Positions 1-7,059 of a stretch of 15,744 nucleotides of DNA are shown here, one piece after another. Under the pieces are notes generated by a model, which searched no databases, had not been told where the DNA came from, and saw only the letters and a list, made by a program, of their open reading frames with translations. Origin of the DNA: Candidatus Woesearchaeota archaeon (GTDB taxonomy: Archaea > Nanobdellota > Nanobdellia > Woesearchaeales > UBA11716); contig DUKR01000085.1 in assembly GCA_013329175.1 (NCBI GenBank), positions 10,778-26,521 of the forward strand. The letters run 5' to 3'. The translations under genes were made by a program, and so were the position numbers. Positions within the stretch are counted from its first letter, which is position 1. Each line of letters starts with the position of its first letter.

Positions 1-371
1 CAGCCATCGCCTCAGTATTAGAGCGCTGCTACTTGCGTGGATGAAGGATGGGCGACAATATAGTGCACAACGGAATTTCCATCATCAGGATTTGCAGCAC
101 AAACAAAGGAGGAAAAAAACAAAGGGCTCGGATGAGAAAGAAGCCATAGGCAATGAGTTTTTAGGGAATGCCCTTTTTCGGGAATGATGCCCATGCCACG
201 CTACAATCGGGGCAGACCAGCGAAACTTGCGCAGATGAACTTGCGCTCAATAGCTCACGCTCGAGCTGCGCTCTCGTAGGTTTCTGGCCATGCGACATGG
301 TCGCAGGCAGCGAGACTAGCGTCTCTGGCCATGCAACAGAGTTGCAGGCTTCATGATGGTGAAGTACTACC
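1..371 (+). repeat. Dispersed intergenic repeat, copy A (long form, probably cut by the window edge)
   Basis: Bases 1-191 match, by eye at roughly 85%, the reverse complement of 8940-9131. Shared landmarks in order are CAGCCATCGCC, GGATGGGCG, CGGAATTTCC, TTTGCAGCACAAACAAAGG, GGATGAGAAAGAAGCCA, GGCAATGAG, TTTAGGGAATG and CGGGAATGATGCCC. The copy ends with GGTGAAGTACTAC (358-370), also the end of copy B. Between these parts copy A has about 160 bases against about 35 in copy B, and this extra part is rich in hairpins. The homology of copies B and C extends beyond CAGCCATCGCC, so copy A probably starts before the window. No convincing coding frame is conserved between copies. No transposase or clear target-site duplication is seen. 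Confidence 0.8.
283..349 (+). repeat. Tandem 26-bp units with covarying hairpins inside repeat A
   Basis: Two copies of TCTGGCCATGC-R-ACnnnGT-Y-GCAGGC lie at 283-308 and 324-349. Each folds into a 6-bp stem with a 3-nt loop: TGCGAC-atg-GTCGCA (291-305) and TGCAAC-aga-GTTGCA (332-346). The units differ by G to A on one arm and the matching C to T on the other, so pairing is kept. A third small hairpin, GAGAC-tagc-GTCTC, lies between them at 312-325. This is read directly from the sequence. That it is a functional RNA or protein-binding structure is inference. Confidence 0.65.
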
Positions 372-392
372 ACCATCCGATATACATTTAAA
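359..392 (+). promoter_or_regulatory. Promoter of the DNA ligase gene with upstream GTGAAGTACTAC box
   Basis: TTTAAA at 387-392 ends 23 nt before the ATG at 416, the spacing expected for an archaeal TATA box driving a leaderless mRNA. GTGAAGTACTAC (359-370) lies 16 nt upstream of it. The arms GATGGTG (355-361) and CACCATC (371-377) form a perfect 7-bp inverted repeat around the box centre. The argF promoter has the same layout. Confidence 0.6.
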
Positions 393-415
393 ATGCCGCT
401 GACTCTGTTAGAGGC

Positions 416-2167
416 ATGGATTATGCAGGGCTTGTTGCGGTGTATGAGCAGCTTGAGTCTACCTCCAAGCGGCTTGAGAAGACATTCTTTATCGCAGAGC
501 TTCTGAAGAGGACACCAGCCGATGACCTGTCTCGTGTGCTGCTGCTTTTGCAGGGAAAGGTGTTTTCTGCTGGCGATGAGCGAAAGGCAGGGGTTGCTGC
601 TAAGACGGTCGCCAAGACAATCATCAGGGCAAGCGGATCGTCGCAGCAGAAGGTTGAGGATGCATGGAAGAAGACTGGCGACCTTGGGATTGCTGCTGAG
701 CAACTCATAGGCAGGAGATTGCAGACGACGTTAGGATCTTCAGGCAGGCTGTCTGTAGCAAAAGTGCTTAATACCTTGCAGAAGCTTGCCACCATGGAAG
801 GCCATGGAGCCGTAGCAAAGAAGGTTGACTTGATATCCGAGGTGCTTGCCTCTGCATCAGCAGGTGAGGCAAAATATCTTGTGCGGCTGCTTTTGGAGGA
901 ATTGCGCGTCGGGGCAGCCGACTGCACCATCCGCGATGCCATCGTGTGGGCGTTCTTCTCAAAGGAAGCGCACCTCATCTATGATAGTGGTAAGCAGGCT
1001 GCAGTTGTTGCTGATGAGCACAGGAAGGAGTATAGCCAGATTGTTGATGAGGTGCAGCATGCCTATGACCTTGCCAATGACTTTGGTGTTGTTGCTCAGG
1101 CTGCCAAAAAGGGAAGGGAAGCGCTTTCCTCCATCTCGCTTGCTGTCGGTATTCCCCTGAAGGTGATGCTGTTCCAGAAAGCTAAAGGAATTGCTGATGC
1201 ATTTTCACGCGTGGGAAAACCTGCTGCGTTTGAGTTCAAGTATGATGGCTTTCGTCTGAACATCCATAAGAAAGGCAAAGAGGTCACCTTATTCACCCGC
1301 AGGCTTGAGAACGTCACGGTGCAGTTTCCTGACATCATTGCCGCCATAGCCGAGCACGTCCATGCCAAGGATGCCATTCTTGATGCTGAGGTGATAGGGA
1401 TTGACCAAGCAACAGGGAAGTGGAAGCCATTTCAGGATATATCACAGAGAATCAAGAGGAAATATGACATAGCTGAGCTTGTGCAGTCAGTGCCTGTCAT
1501 GGTGAACGTGTTTGACATCCTTGCATTGAACGGGAAGAGCATGATTGATTCGCCATTCAGCGAGCGCAGGAAGGCTATTGAGCAGGTCGTCTCTCCGGCA
1601 TCAGGAAGGCTGCAGCTTGCAGAGCAAATCATCACTGACTCTGAGGAAGCTGTCGAAAATTTCTACAAGAAGGCGCTCTCGCTGGGAAATGAGGGCATCA
1701 TGGGAAAGAACCTTGCTGCACCGTATAAGCCAGGCTCACGGGTCGGGTTTGGGGTGAAAATCAAGCCTACACTTGATCCTCTTGACCTGGTGATTACCGC
1801 AGCGACGTGGGGTGAAGGGAGGAGAGTATCATGGCTGTCCTCATTTCTGCTGTCGTGCAGGGATGGGAACTCCTACAGGGAAGTGGGCAGGGTAGGGACA
1901 GGCATCAAGGAGCTTGAGGGCTCAGGCGTCACGTTTCAGGAACTAACCACGCTTCTCAAGCCGCTGATTGTCAGGGAATCCGGGAATGCAGTGTTTCTGA
2001 AGCCAAGGGTTGTTGTTGAGGTGGCGTTTGAGGAGGTCCAGAAGAGCACTGCGTACAACTCAGGGTTTGCGCTGCGGTTTCCCAGATTATTGCGATTGAG
2101 AGAGGATAAGCCAGCACGGGAGGCTGCTACATTGGCTGAGGTGAAGGGAATGTATGAAGGGCAGTAG
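416..2167 (+). CDS. lig: ATP-dependent DNA ligase
   Basis: This 583-residue protein seals nicks in duplex DNA during replication and repair, through an enzyme-AMP intermediate made from ATP. The first ~240 residues match the helical DNA-binding region of archaeal and eukaryotic ligase I type enzymes. The nucleotidyltransferase core follows: motif I KYDGFR at 275-280 with Lys275 as the adenylated residue, motif III DAEVIG at 323-328, motif IV EGIMGK at 426-431 and motif V VKIKP at 447-451. The C-terminal ~130 residues fit the OB-fold domain. Length is normal for the family. The ATG at 416 is favoured by the TATA box ending 23 nt upstream, and no Shine-Dalgarno site is needed for a leaderless mRNA. 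The gene stands alone after repeat A and converges with the next gene, 4 nt apart. Motif V lacks the aromatic residue often found before its lysines, a minor deviation. Confidence 0.95.
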   Translation: MDYAGLVAVYEQLESTSKRLEKTFFIAELLKRTPADDLSRVLLLLQGKVFSAGDERKAGVAAKTVAKTIIRASGSSQQKVEDAWKKTGDLGIAAEQLIGRRLQTTLGSSGRLSVAKVLNTLQKLATMEGHGAVAKKVDLISEVLASASAGEAKYLVRLLLEELRVGAADCTIRDAIVWAFFSKEAHLIYDSGKQAAVVADEHRKEYSQIVDEVQHAYDLANDFGVVAQAAKKGREALSSISLAVGIPLKVMLFQKAKGIADAFSRVGKPAAFEFKYDGFRLNIHKKGKEVTLFTRRLENVTVQFPDIIAAIAEHVHAKDAILDAEVIGIDQATGKWKPFQDISQRIKRKYDIAELVQSVPVMVNVFDILALNGKSMIDSPFSERRKAIEQVVSPASGRLQLAEQIITDSEEAVENFYKKALSLGNEGIMGKNLAAPYKPGSRVGFGVKIKPTLDPLDLVITAATWGEGRRVSWLSSFLLSCRDGNSYREVGRVGTGIKELEGSGVTFQELTTLLKPLIVRESGNAVFLKPRVVVEVAFEEVQKSTAYNSGFALRFPRLLRLREDKPAREAATLAEVKGMYEGQ

Positions 2168-2171
2168 GCCG

Positions 2172-2588
2172 TTATGCTGCCATGGGCATTTCATCAGGCT
2201 CATCAGGTTTCGTGGCGTCTTGAATTTTTCTCTCCAGTGATTCGTTGAGGGATGTAAAATAATCCGCATGGCAAAGCACAGCACCCCGCATTATTGGATT
2301 CTGCAGCATGAGATCATACAGAATCTCCACCCTTCCCTCGACTGCCATTTTATCATACCCATCTCTCCTCTTATATTCAATAGTCACTAAAAAATTCGCA
2401 GATTTATAACTCCTTCCATGTCTCATCGCATCCAGAATATCCGGATTCTGGTTATAGAGAGGATGCTCAGCTGCATTCTGCTCTACGGTCTCTTTCAATT
2501 TCCCTAATCCTAGGTATGAAAATAAAGTATTAACAAGCTCACCTCTCTGATAAGGCGTGAATCTATCAAAGCCAGTGATGTCTGGCAT
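2172..2588 (-). CDS. Hypothetical protein, 138 residues
   Basis: I do not recognise this protein. From the ATG at 2588 it is 138 residues with no signal peptide or membrane span. The middle, including FLVTIEYKRRDGYDKMAVEG (67-85), reads as beta strands in an alpha/beta fold. The C-terminus is acidic and proline-rich (PDEPDEMP). A GTG at 2621 in the same frame would add 11 residues, but it has no spacer after a G-rich run. The second ATG of an ATGATG pair (2588) has GAGGGG 5 nt upstream and is preferred. A 14-codon frame starting at ATG 2635 ends in a TGA that overlaps the first ATG (TGATG), so coupling is possible. The region is somewhat AT-richer than its neighbours. It converges with the ligase gene and diverges from purL. 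Confidence 0.6.
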   Translation of the reverse strand: MPDITGFDRFTPYQRGELVNTLFSYLGLGKLKETVEQNAAEHPLYNQNPDILDAMRHGRSYKSANFLVTIEYKRRDGYDKMAVEGRVEILYDLMLQNPIMRGAVLCHADYFTSLNESLERKIQDATKPDEPDEMPMAA

Positions 2589-2753
2589 CATCACCCCTCT
2601 ATATTCAGGCACAGAGAGCACCCCCTTTCGAGCATTGAGATTGCCCTTGTGGCTGAGCCATCACCAAGACATCCACGTTTTGAGGGGTAACCTGCTGATT
2701 GCGTAAATCCTCACTTCGTCTGTTTAGAATTAGCATTCCTTACGATGCTGCTT

Positions 2754-2847
2754 CATATATAAATATTGTGATACAATCCGACGGCAATACTTCAAATTTT
2801 ATTTTCAAAAGCTTTAAAAAAGCGATGACATCCATTCCATTGAGGGG
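2754..2847 (+). promoter_or_regulatory. Purine operon promoter region and purL ribosome binding site
   Basis: The 265-base gap between the divergent hypothetical gene and purL has two AT-rich boxes: CATATATAAATATT around 2754-2766 and TTTAAAAA at 2813-2820. The second would start transcription near 2842 and give a very short leader. The first would give a leader of about 65 nt. GAGGGG at 2842-2847, 6 nt before the GTG at 2854, fits a Shine-Dalgarno site and fixes the purL start. No purine riboswitch-like structure was recognised. Confidence 0.45.
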
Positions 2848-2853
2848 TTCACG

Positions 2854-5199
2854 GTGGGTTCTGTGGCGGTTGAGACAATACCAGTAACGACGTATGCTGA
2901 AGAGGAATTGCGGTCATTCCTAAGAAAAAATGAGCTAAGCCTGACAACAGCCGAGGCACGGAAAGTGGCTGAGTTGATAGGAAGAGACCCAACCCTTACT
3001 GAGCTGCACGTCTTTAATATTGAGTGGAGCGAGCACTGCTCCTATAAGTCATCACGGCACCTGCTGAAGAAGCATCTTCCAACACAGGGCAGCAAGGTCA
3101 TTCAGGGGCCTGAGGAGGATGCAGGCATTGTCGAGCTAGGGACTATTGACGGGGAAAAATATGGCATAGTGTTTGCTCACGAATCGCACAACCACCCTTC
3201 CCAAATCGTTCCCTATGAAGGTGCTGCAACCGGCATAGGGGGGATAACGCGGGATGTCCTGTGCATGGGGGCAAAGGTTATTGCTACAGCTGACCCCCTG
3301 CGCTTTGGCAATCCGTACGGGAAGAACAAAAACAGAGTCCGCTACATAGCAAATGCCGTTGTTGACGGGATAGCAGGATACGGCAATCCTTTGGGTGTTG
3401 CGAATCTGGCTGGCGACATCTCTTTCAATGACTCGTTTGACGATAACTGCCTGGTGAACGTGGTGTGCCTGGGGCTTGTGAAGGAGAAAGACGTCATCCA
3501 CTCAAAGGCGCCTAAAGATGCTGAAGGATTTGACATCATCGTCGTTGGCAAGGCAACCGATGCCTCAGGCTTTGGCGGAGCAGCGTTTGCTTCAGTGATT
3601 CTTGATGATGAGCAGGAGCAGTCAAACAAGAGCGCGGTGCAGGTGCCTGACCCCTTCCTCAAGAACATGCTGTTTCGGGCGAGCTATGCGGTGTTTGAGA
3701 AGGCGCGAAACAAAGGCATCACCTTAGGATTCAAGGACATGGGCGCTGGAGGCATCATGACCTCTGTAGCTGAGATGTGCGAGTCAGGCGGGTACGGCGC
3801 AGAGATTGACCTTTCAAAAGTTCACGTGTCGGTGCCTGGCCTTCCGGCGCACGTGATAGCGGCAGCTGAGACGCAGGAGCGCTTCACCTGGGTAAGCCCG
3901 AAATCATTCACTCCTGAAATCCTGAAGAGCTATAATGAGGAGTTTGAGCTTCCATGTGTTGCTGAGGGAGCTTGCGCTCGCGTTGTGGGAAAGGTGACAA
4001 AAGCAAGGGATTTTGTCATGACCCATAACGGCGAGGTGGTGTGCCATGCGCCAATTGATGCTGTCACCTCAGGGATATGCTATGATCGGGAGGTGAAGAA
4101 GCCTCAGCGGCGGTTTGCTGAGCCTGACCTGGCAGAGCCAGCCGATTACCAGCAGGCAATCCTTGCTGTGCTGCACCACCCAAATGTCGCCTCGAGGGCA
4201 AAGGTGTACAAACACTACGATACCGAGGTGCAGGGGCTTGCCATCATCCGCCCTGGAGAAGCTGATGCTGGAGTTCAGGCGCCGATTCCTGGCAAAAAGC
4301 ATGGAATAGCATTGTCTGTTGATGCCAATCCCCTTTATACGCGCATAGACCCCTATATGGGCGCAGTGAATGCCGTTGCTGAGGCCATGCGCAATGTCGC
4401 TTGCGTCGGCGCTGTTCCTTACGCTATGACGGACTGCCTGAATTATGGCAATCCTGAAGACCCGTTTGCCATGCATGACTTTGTCGAGGGATTGAAGGGG
4501 ATAGGGGATGCAGCTCGCAACCTGTACCTCAAGGGAACAACAGAGCCCGTGCCGTTTGTGTCAGGCAACGTTTCCTTCTACAATGAATCAGCGAAAGGAA
4601 AAGCCATTGATCCTTCTCCTATCATCGCCTGCCTCGGGGTGCTTGCTGACTACAGCAAGGCAATCACCATGCAGTTCAAGGGCAAGGGAAACATCCTGTA
4701 TCTGCTCGGCGAGCGAAAGGATGAGCTAGGTGGCTCCGCCTATTATCAGACGCTCGGCGAGCTTGGGGCGAAGATTCCCATAATAGAGTTTACCAAGGAG
4801 AGGAAAAGGCTGTATGCTGTGATTGATGCCATTGATGCTCGCCTGCTTGCAAGCTGCCATGACATCTCTGACGGAGGCATGGTAACGACGGTTGCCGAGA
4901 TGGCCATCGGGGGAGAAGCTGATGGCAGGATAGGGGCAGAGATAGACCTCTCGTTTTCATCCCTGAGAGCCGATAAGGCATTGTTCAGCGAGTCGTCTGG
5001 ATTCGTAGTTGAAGTGTCACCTGATGATGAGCATGCGCTTCTTTCCTTAGTTGAGATGCAGGGTGCCAGCCCCATCAGGCTTGGCGTGACAAAAGGGAGT
5101 TCACTTCGCATTATTAAGAGGGGAGATGTTATCGCTGATATCACTCTTGAGGGCATGAAGCAGGCATGGGCAACGGGCCTGGCGGAAGCATTGCAATGA
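2854..5199 (+). CDS. purL: Phosphoribosylformylglycinamidine synthase, synthetase subunit PurL
   Basis: PurL uses ATP and glutamine-derived ammonia to turn FGAR into FGAM in de novo purine synthesis, in a cytoplasmic complex with PurQ and PurS. At 781 residues it is the small, multi-subunit type and slightly longer than usual. Family motifs include EWSEHCSYKSS (57-67), HESHNHPS (109-116) with the catalytic histidine region, GIGGITRDVLCMGA (127-140), FKDMGAGGI in the first ATP-binding half, and CHDISDGG (668-675) in the second. The start is a GTG with GAGGGG 6 nt upstream. Another GTG three codons later cannot be excluded. It heads the purine operon, and its TGA overlaps the next ATG (ATGA), which predicts translational coupling. 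Confidence 0.95.
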   Translation: MGSVAVETIPVTTYAEEELRSFLRKNELSLTTAEARKVAELIGRDPTLTELHVFNIEWSEHCSYKSSRHLLKKHLPTQGSKVIQGPEEDAGIVELGTIDGEKYGIVFAHESHNHPSQIVPYEGAATGIGGITRDVLCMGAKVIATADPLRFGNPYGKNKNRVRYIANAVVDGIAGYGNPLGVANLAGDISFNDSFDDNCLVNVVCLGLVKEKDVIHSKAPKDAEGFDIIVVGKATDASGFGGAAFASVILDDEQEQSNKSAVQVPDPFLKNMLFRASYAVFEKARNKGITLGFKDMGAGGIMTSVAEMCESGGYGAEIDLSKVHVSVPGLPAHVIAAAETQERFTWVSPKSFTPEILKSYNEEFELPCVAEGACARVVGKVTKARDFVMTHNGEVVCHAPIDAVTSGICYDREVKKPQRRFAEPDLAEPADYQQAILAVLHHPNVASRAKVYKHYDTEVQGLAIIRPGEADAGVQAPIPGKKHGIALSVDANPLYTRIDPYMGAVNAVAEAMRNVACVGAVPYAMTDCLNYGNPEDPFAMHDFVEGLKGIGDAARNLYLKGTTEPVPFVSGNVSFYNESAKGKAIDPSPIIACLGVLADYSKAITMQFKGKGNILYLLGERKDELGGSAYYQTLGELGAKIPIIEFTKERKRLYAVIDAIDARLLASCHDISDGGMVTTVAEMAIGGEADGRIGAEIDLSFSSLRADKALFSESSGFVVEVSPDDEHALLSLVEMQGASPIRLGVTKGSSLRIIKRGDVIADITLEGMKQAWATGLAEALQ

Positions 5200-5810
5200 C
5201 CAATGAGCAGACAATCAACCAATTGAAAGCGCTTGAGCATGACATGCGGGTGCTTGTTGCCCGCCTGGACCAGGTGATAGCTGATGAAAGTACAGGCCTT
5301 GCCACGCTCACTAAAGGAGTGATAGCATTACGAGAGCTTGTTGATAACAGGAAACCCCCAGAGCTTATTAGGCAGGGCTATCAGGATATCGCAATTGCGA
5401 TAGCAAAGGGCAATTTTTCCAATAACATTGCTGAGTTGACGAACAAGATATACGCTGATGACCAGGGTGCTGAGACGATCGTACGAAGGCTGCAGGTGTT
5501 GTCAACAGAGCAGGAGCGCAAGATTGAGCATGAGATAATCAAGATGCTTGACTCTATCATGCTGAAATGCAACCTTCTGATACGCAGCGCAAACTCGCTT
5601 GTCGAGATAGAAGCTGACCTTGCTCTGCGGGCGCAAAAGATGGATGCGAGACGCATAAACTGGATTGAGGAAAGCAAATATGCTGAGAGGCTTGAGAGCA
5701 CATTTACAGCGCTTGTTGATAAGTGCAGCAGGGCAATAAAGACGATGACAGCAGACGATGAGACGGCAGAAAACCTCTTTGAGAAGATCAAGCATCTGGC
5801 GCTGGTATGA
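5196..5810 (+). CDS. Unrecognised all-helical protein inside the purine operon
   Basis: I do not recognise this 204-residue protein. Its ATG at 5196 shares ATGA with the purL stop, and purQ starts 3 nt after its TGA, so it is almost certainly co-translated with FGAM synthase subunits. An in-frame ATG at 5166, inside purL, would add 10 residues but is less likely given the coupled start. It reads as almost entirely alpha-helical, with heptad-like stretches around 8-30 (LKALEHDMRVLVARLDQVIA) and 100-190. It has no signal peptide, membrane span, metal-binding cluster or catalytic motif I can name. The two cysteines are in MLKCN and DKCSRA. Possible roles, both inference, are a scaffold for the FGAM synthase complex or a DNA/RNA-binding helical bundle. 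Canonical purLQS systems do not need an extra subunit. Confidence 0.8.
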   Translation: MTNEQTINQLKALEHDMRVLVARLDQVIADESTGLATLTKGVIALRELVDNRKPPELIRQGYQDIAIAIAKGNFSNNIAELTNKIYADDQGAETIVRRLQVLSTEQERKIEHEIIKMLDSIMLKCNLLIRSANSLVEIEADLALRAQKMDARRINWIEESKYAERLESTFTALVDKCSRAIKTMTADDETAENLFEKIKHLALV

Positions 5811-5813
5811 ACA

Positions 5814-6596
5814 ATGAAAAAGCATAGGATTGCAGTCATCTGTTTTCCTGGAACGAATTGCGAGGATGAGACTATGAGTGCCCTTGCGGCAGGCGGGCTT
5901 GCCGCAGAGCTTGTGCGGTGGAACCAGCCTGAAAGGCTCTCGGGAATGGAAGGGGCAGTCATTGCAGGAGGGTGGAGCTATGAAGACCGCATCAGGGCAG
6001 GCGTCATTGCCGCAAGGGATCCTATCGTTGCACAGCTCCGTTCAATGGCTGATGCAGGAAAGCCGGTGCTTGGCATCTGCAACGGAGCGCAGGTGCTGAT
6101 TGAGGCGGGGATTGTGCCATTAGAAACTCAGGATGCGGCATTTGCGCTTGCACCAAACAGGAACCCCTTTGTAGCAGGATATTATTGCACATGGGTATGT
6201 CTTAGGAAGGCAGGAAAGAATGGCTGCTTCACTGCTTTAGTTGATGAGGTCATAGCCATCCCTATAGCCCACGGAGAGGGCAGGTTTGTGTCATCTGAAA
6301 AAGGACTTGCTGAAAGTCTGTTGAAAAAAGGGCAGGTTGCTTTTGAGTATTGCGATAAGGAAGGGAATGTTGCTCATGGTTTTCCGGTGAATCCCAACGG
6401 CTCCATGGCAAACATAGCAGCATTGACCAATGAAGCAGGCAATGCCATGGCTATCATGCCGCATCCTGAGCGCGCGTCGTTTGTGAGGCAGCTTCCGTCA
6501 AAAGAGAAAGGGAACTTTGATGCATGGGGCAGCGCAGCGCCAGCACAGGCGATATTCTCCTCTATGAAGCAGTATCTTGACCAGGGGTGCAGGTGA
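5814..6596 (+). CDS. purQ: FGAM synthase glutaminase subunit PurQ
   Basis: PurQ is a class I glutamine amidotransferase that hydrolyses glutamine and passes ammonia to PurL. The 260-residue sequence opens with RIAVICFPGTNCEDE, typical of the family. The nucleophile is Cys89 in GICNGAQ, and the other triad residues are His217 and Glu219 in MPHPERAS. The oxyanion region AGGWSYED (51-58) is present. It is somewhat longer than many bacterial PurQ proteins (about 225-230), within the range of archaeal versions. It begins 3 nt after the unknown helical gene, and its TGA is immediately followed by the next ATG. Confidence 0.95.
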   Translation: MKKHRIAVICFPGTNCEDETMSALAAGGLAAELVRWNQPERLSGMEGAVIAGGWSYEDRIRAGVIAARDPIVAQLRSMADAGKPVLGICNGAQVLIEAGIVPLETQDAAFALAPNRNPFVAGYYCTWVCLRKAGKNGCFTALVDEVIAIPIAHGEGRFVSSEKGLAESLLKKGQVAFEYCDKEGNVAHGFPVNPNGSMANIAALTNEAGNAMAIMPHPERASFVRQLPSKEKGNFDAWGSAAPAQAIFSSMKQYLDQGCR

Positions 6597-7058
6597 ATGG
6601 GGGAAATAGAGCTGCTTGTGGGCCTGAACGTTCCAGATACCACCGCTATCACTGCTTTTCATACCCTGAAAAGGATGGGATTCTCTTCTCTGAATGGGGT
6701 GAAAAGAAGAGAGTATTATTGCTTTGCTGTTGATGATTCAGCCAGAGAGTATGAGGAGAAACTTGGCAGGACCGATATCCTTGTGAATGCCAACAAGCAC
6801 AGCTTTGTGATTGGTGAAAAGGGCAGGGTGATTGCTCCCGCTGGTGGCGAGACTGGCGTGCTAGTGACGGAAAAAGATGATTCCTGCTCAGGCATCCTTT
6901 CAGTCCTTCGTGAGCGGCTGGGCTTCACCGCAATTTATTCCATGAGGAAAGGGACGTTATGGCTGCTTGCATTTGAGAGGCAGGATAAGGCACAGGCCAG
7001 GGAGATAGCCGAGAGGCTGCTGTGCAGCAGGCATTACCAGCAGTATGAGGTGGTATAA
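6597..7058 (+). CDS. purS: PurS-like protein made of two tandem PurS units
   Basis: PurS is a small bridging subunit (about 80-90 residues) that links PurL and PurQ. This protein has 153 residues and seems to hold two PurS-like units: 4-72 (ELLVGLNVPDTTAITAFH to KHSFVI) and 86-153 (GVLVTEKDD to YQQYEVV). Both share an AI/GI-xxL-R-xGF helix, a basic turn with an R(R/K) pair, a hydrophobic strand, an AREyEEKL / AREIAERLL helix and a final Y/H-rich strand ending in a (F/E)V motif. PurS normally works as a dimer, and the N-terminal domain of large single-chain PurL resembles such a dimer, so a fused pair is structurally sensible. AGGTGA immediately precedes the ATG, and the gap to purQ is 0 nt. 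Each unit alone is weakly conserved, so the call rests on pattern plus operon position. Confidence 0.75.
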   Translation: MGEIELLVGLNVPDTTAITAFHTLKRMGFSSLNGVKRREYYCFAVDDSAREYEEKLGRTDILVNANKHSFVIGEKGRVIAPAGGETGVLVTEKDDSCSGILSVLRERLGFTAIYSMRKGTLWLLAFERQDKAQAREIAERLLCSRHYQQYEVV

Positions 7059-7059
7059 C

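Noticed and set aside
161..703. 180-codon minus-strand frame across repeat A and the 5' end of the ligase gene
   Set aside because: Its composition is unnatural and it lies opposite a well-supported ligase coding region.
2699..2887. TTG-initiated 62-codon frame before purL
   Set aside because: It runs through AT-rich promoter sequence, has a poor start and overlaps purL out of frame.
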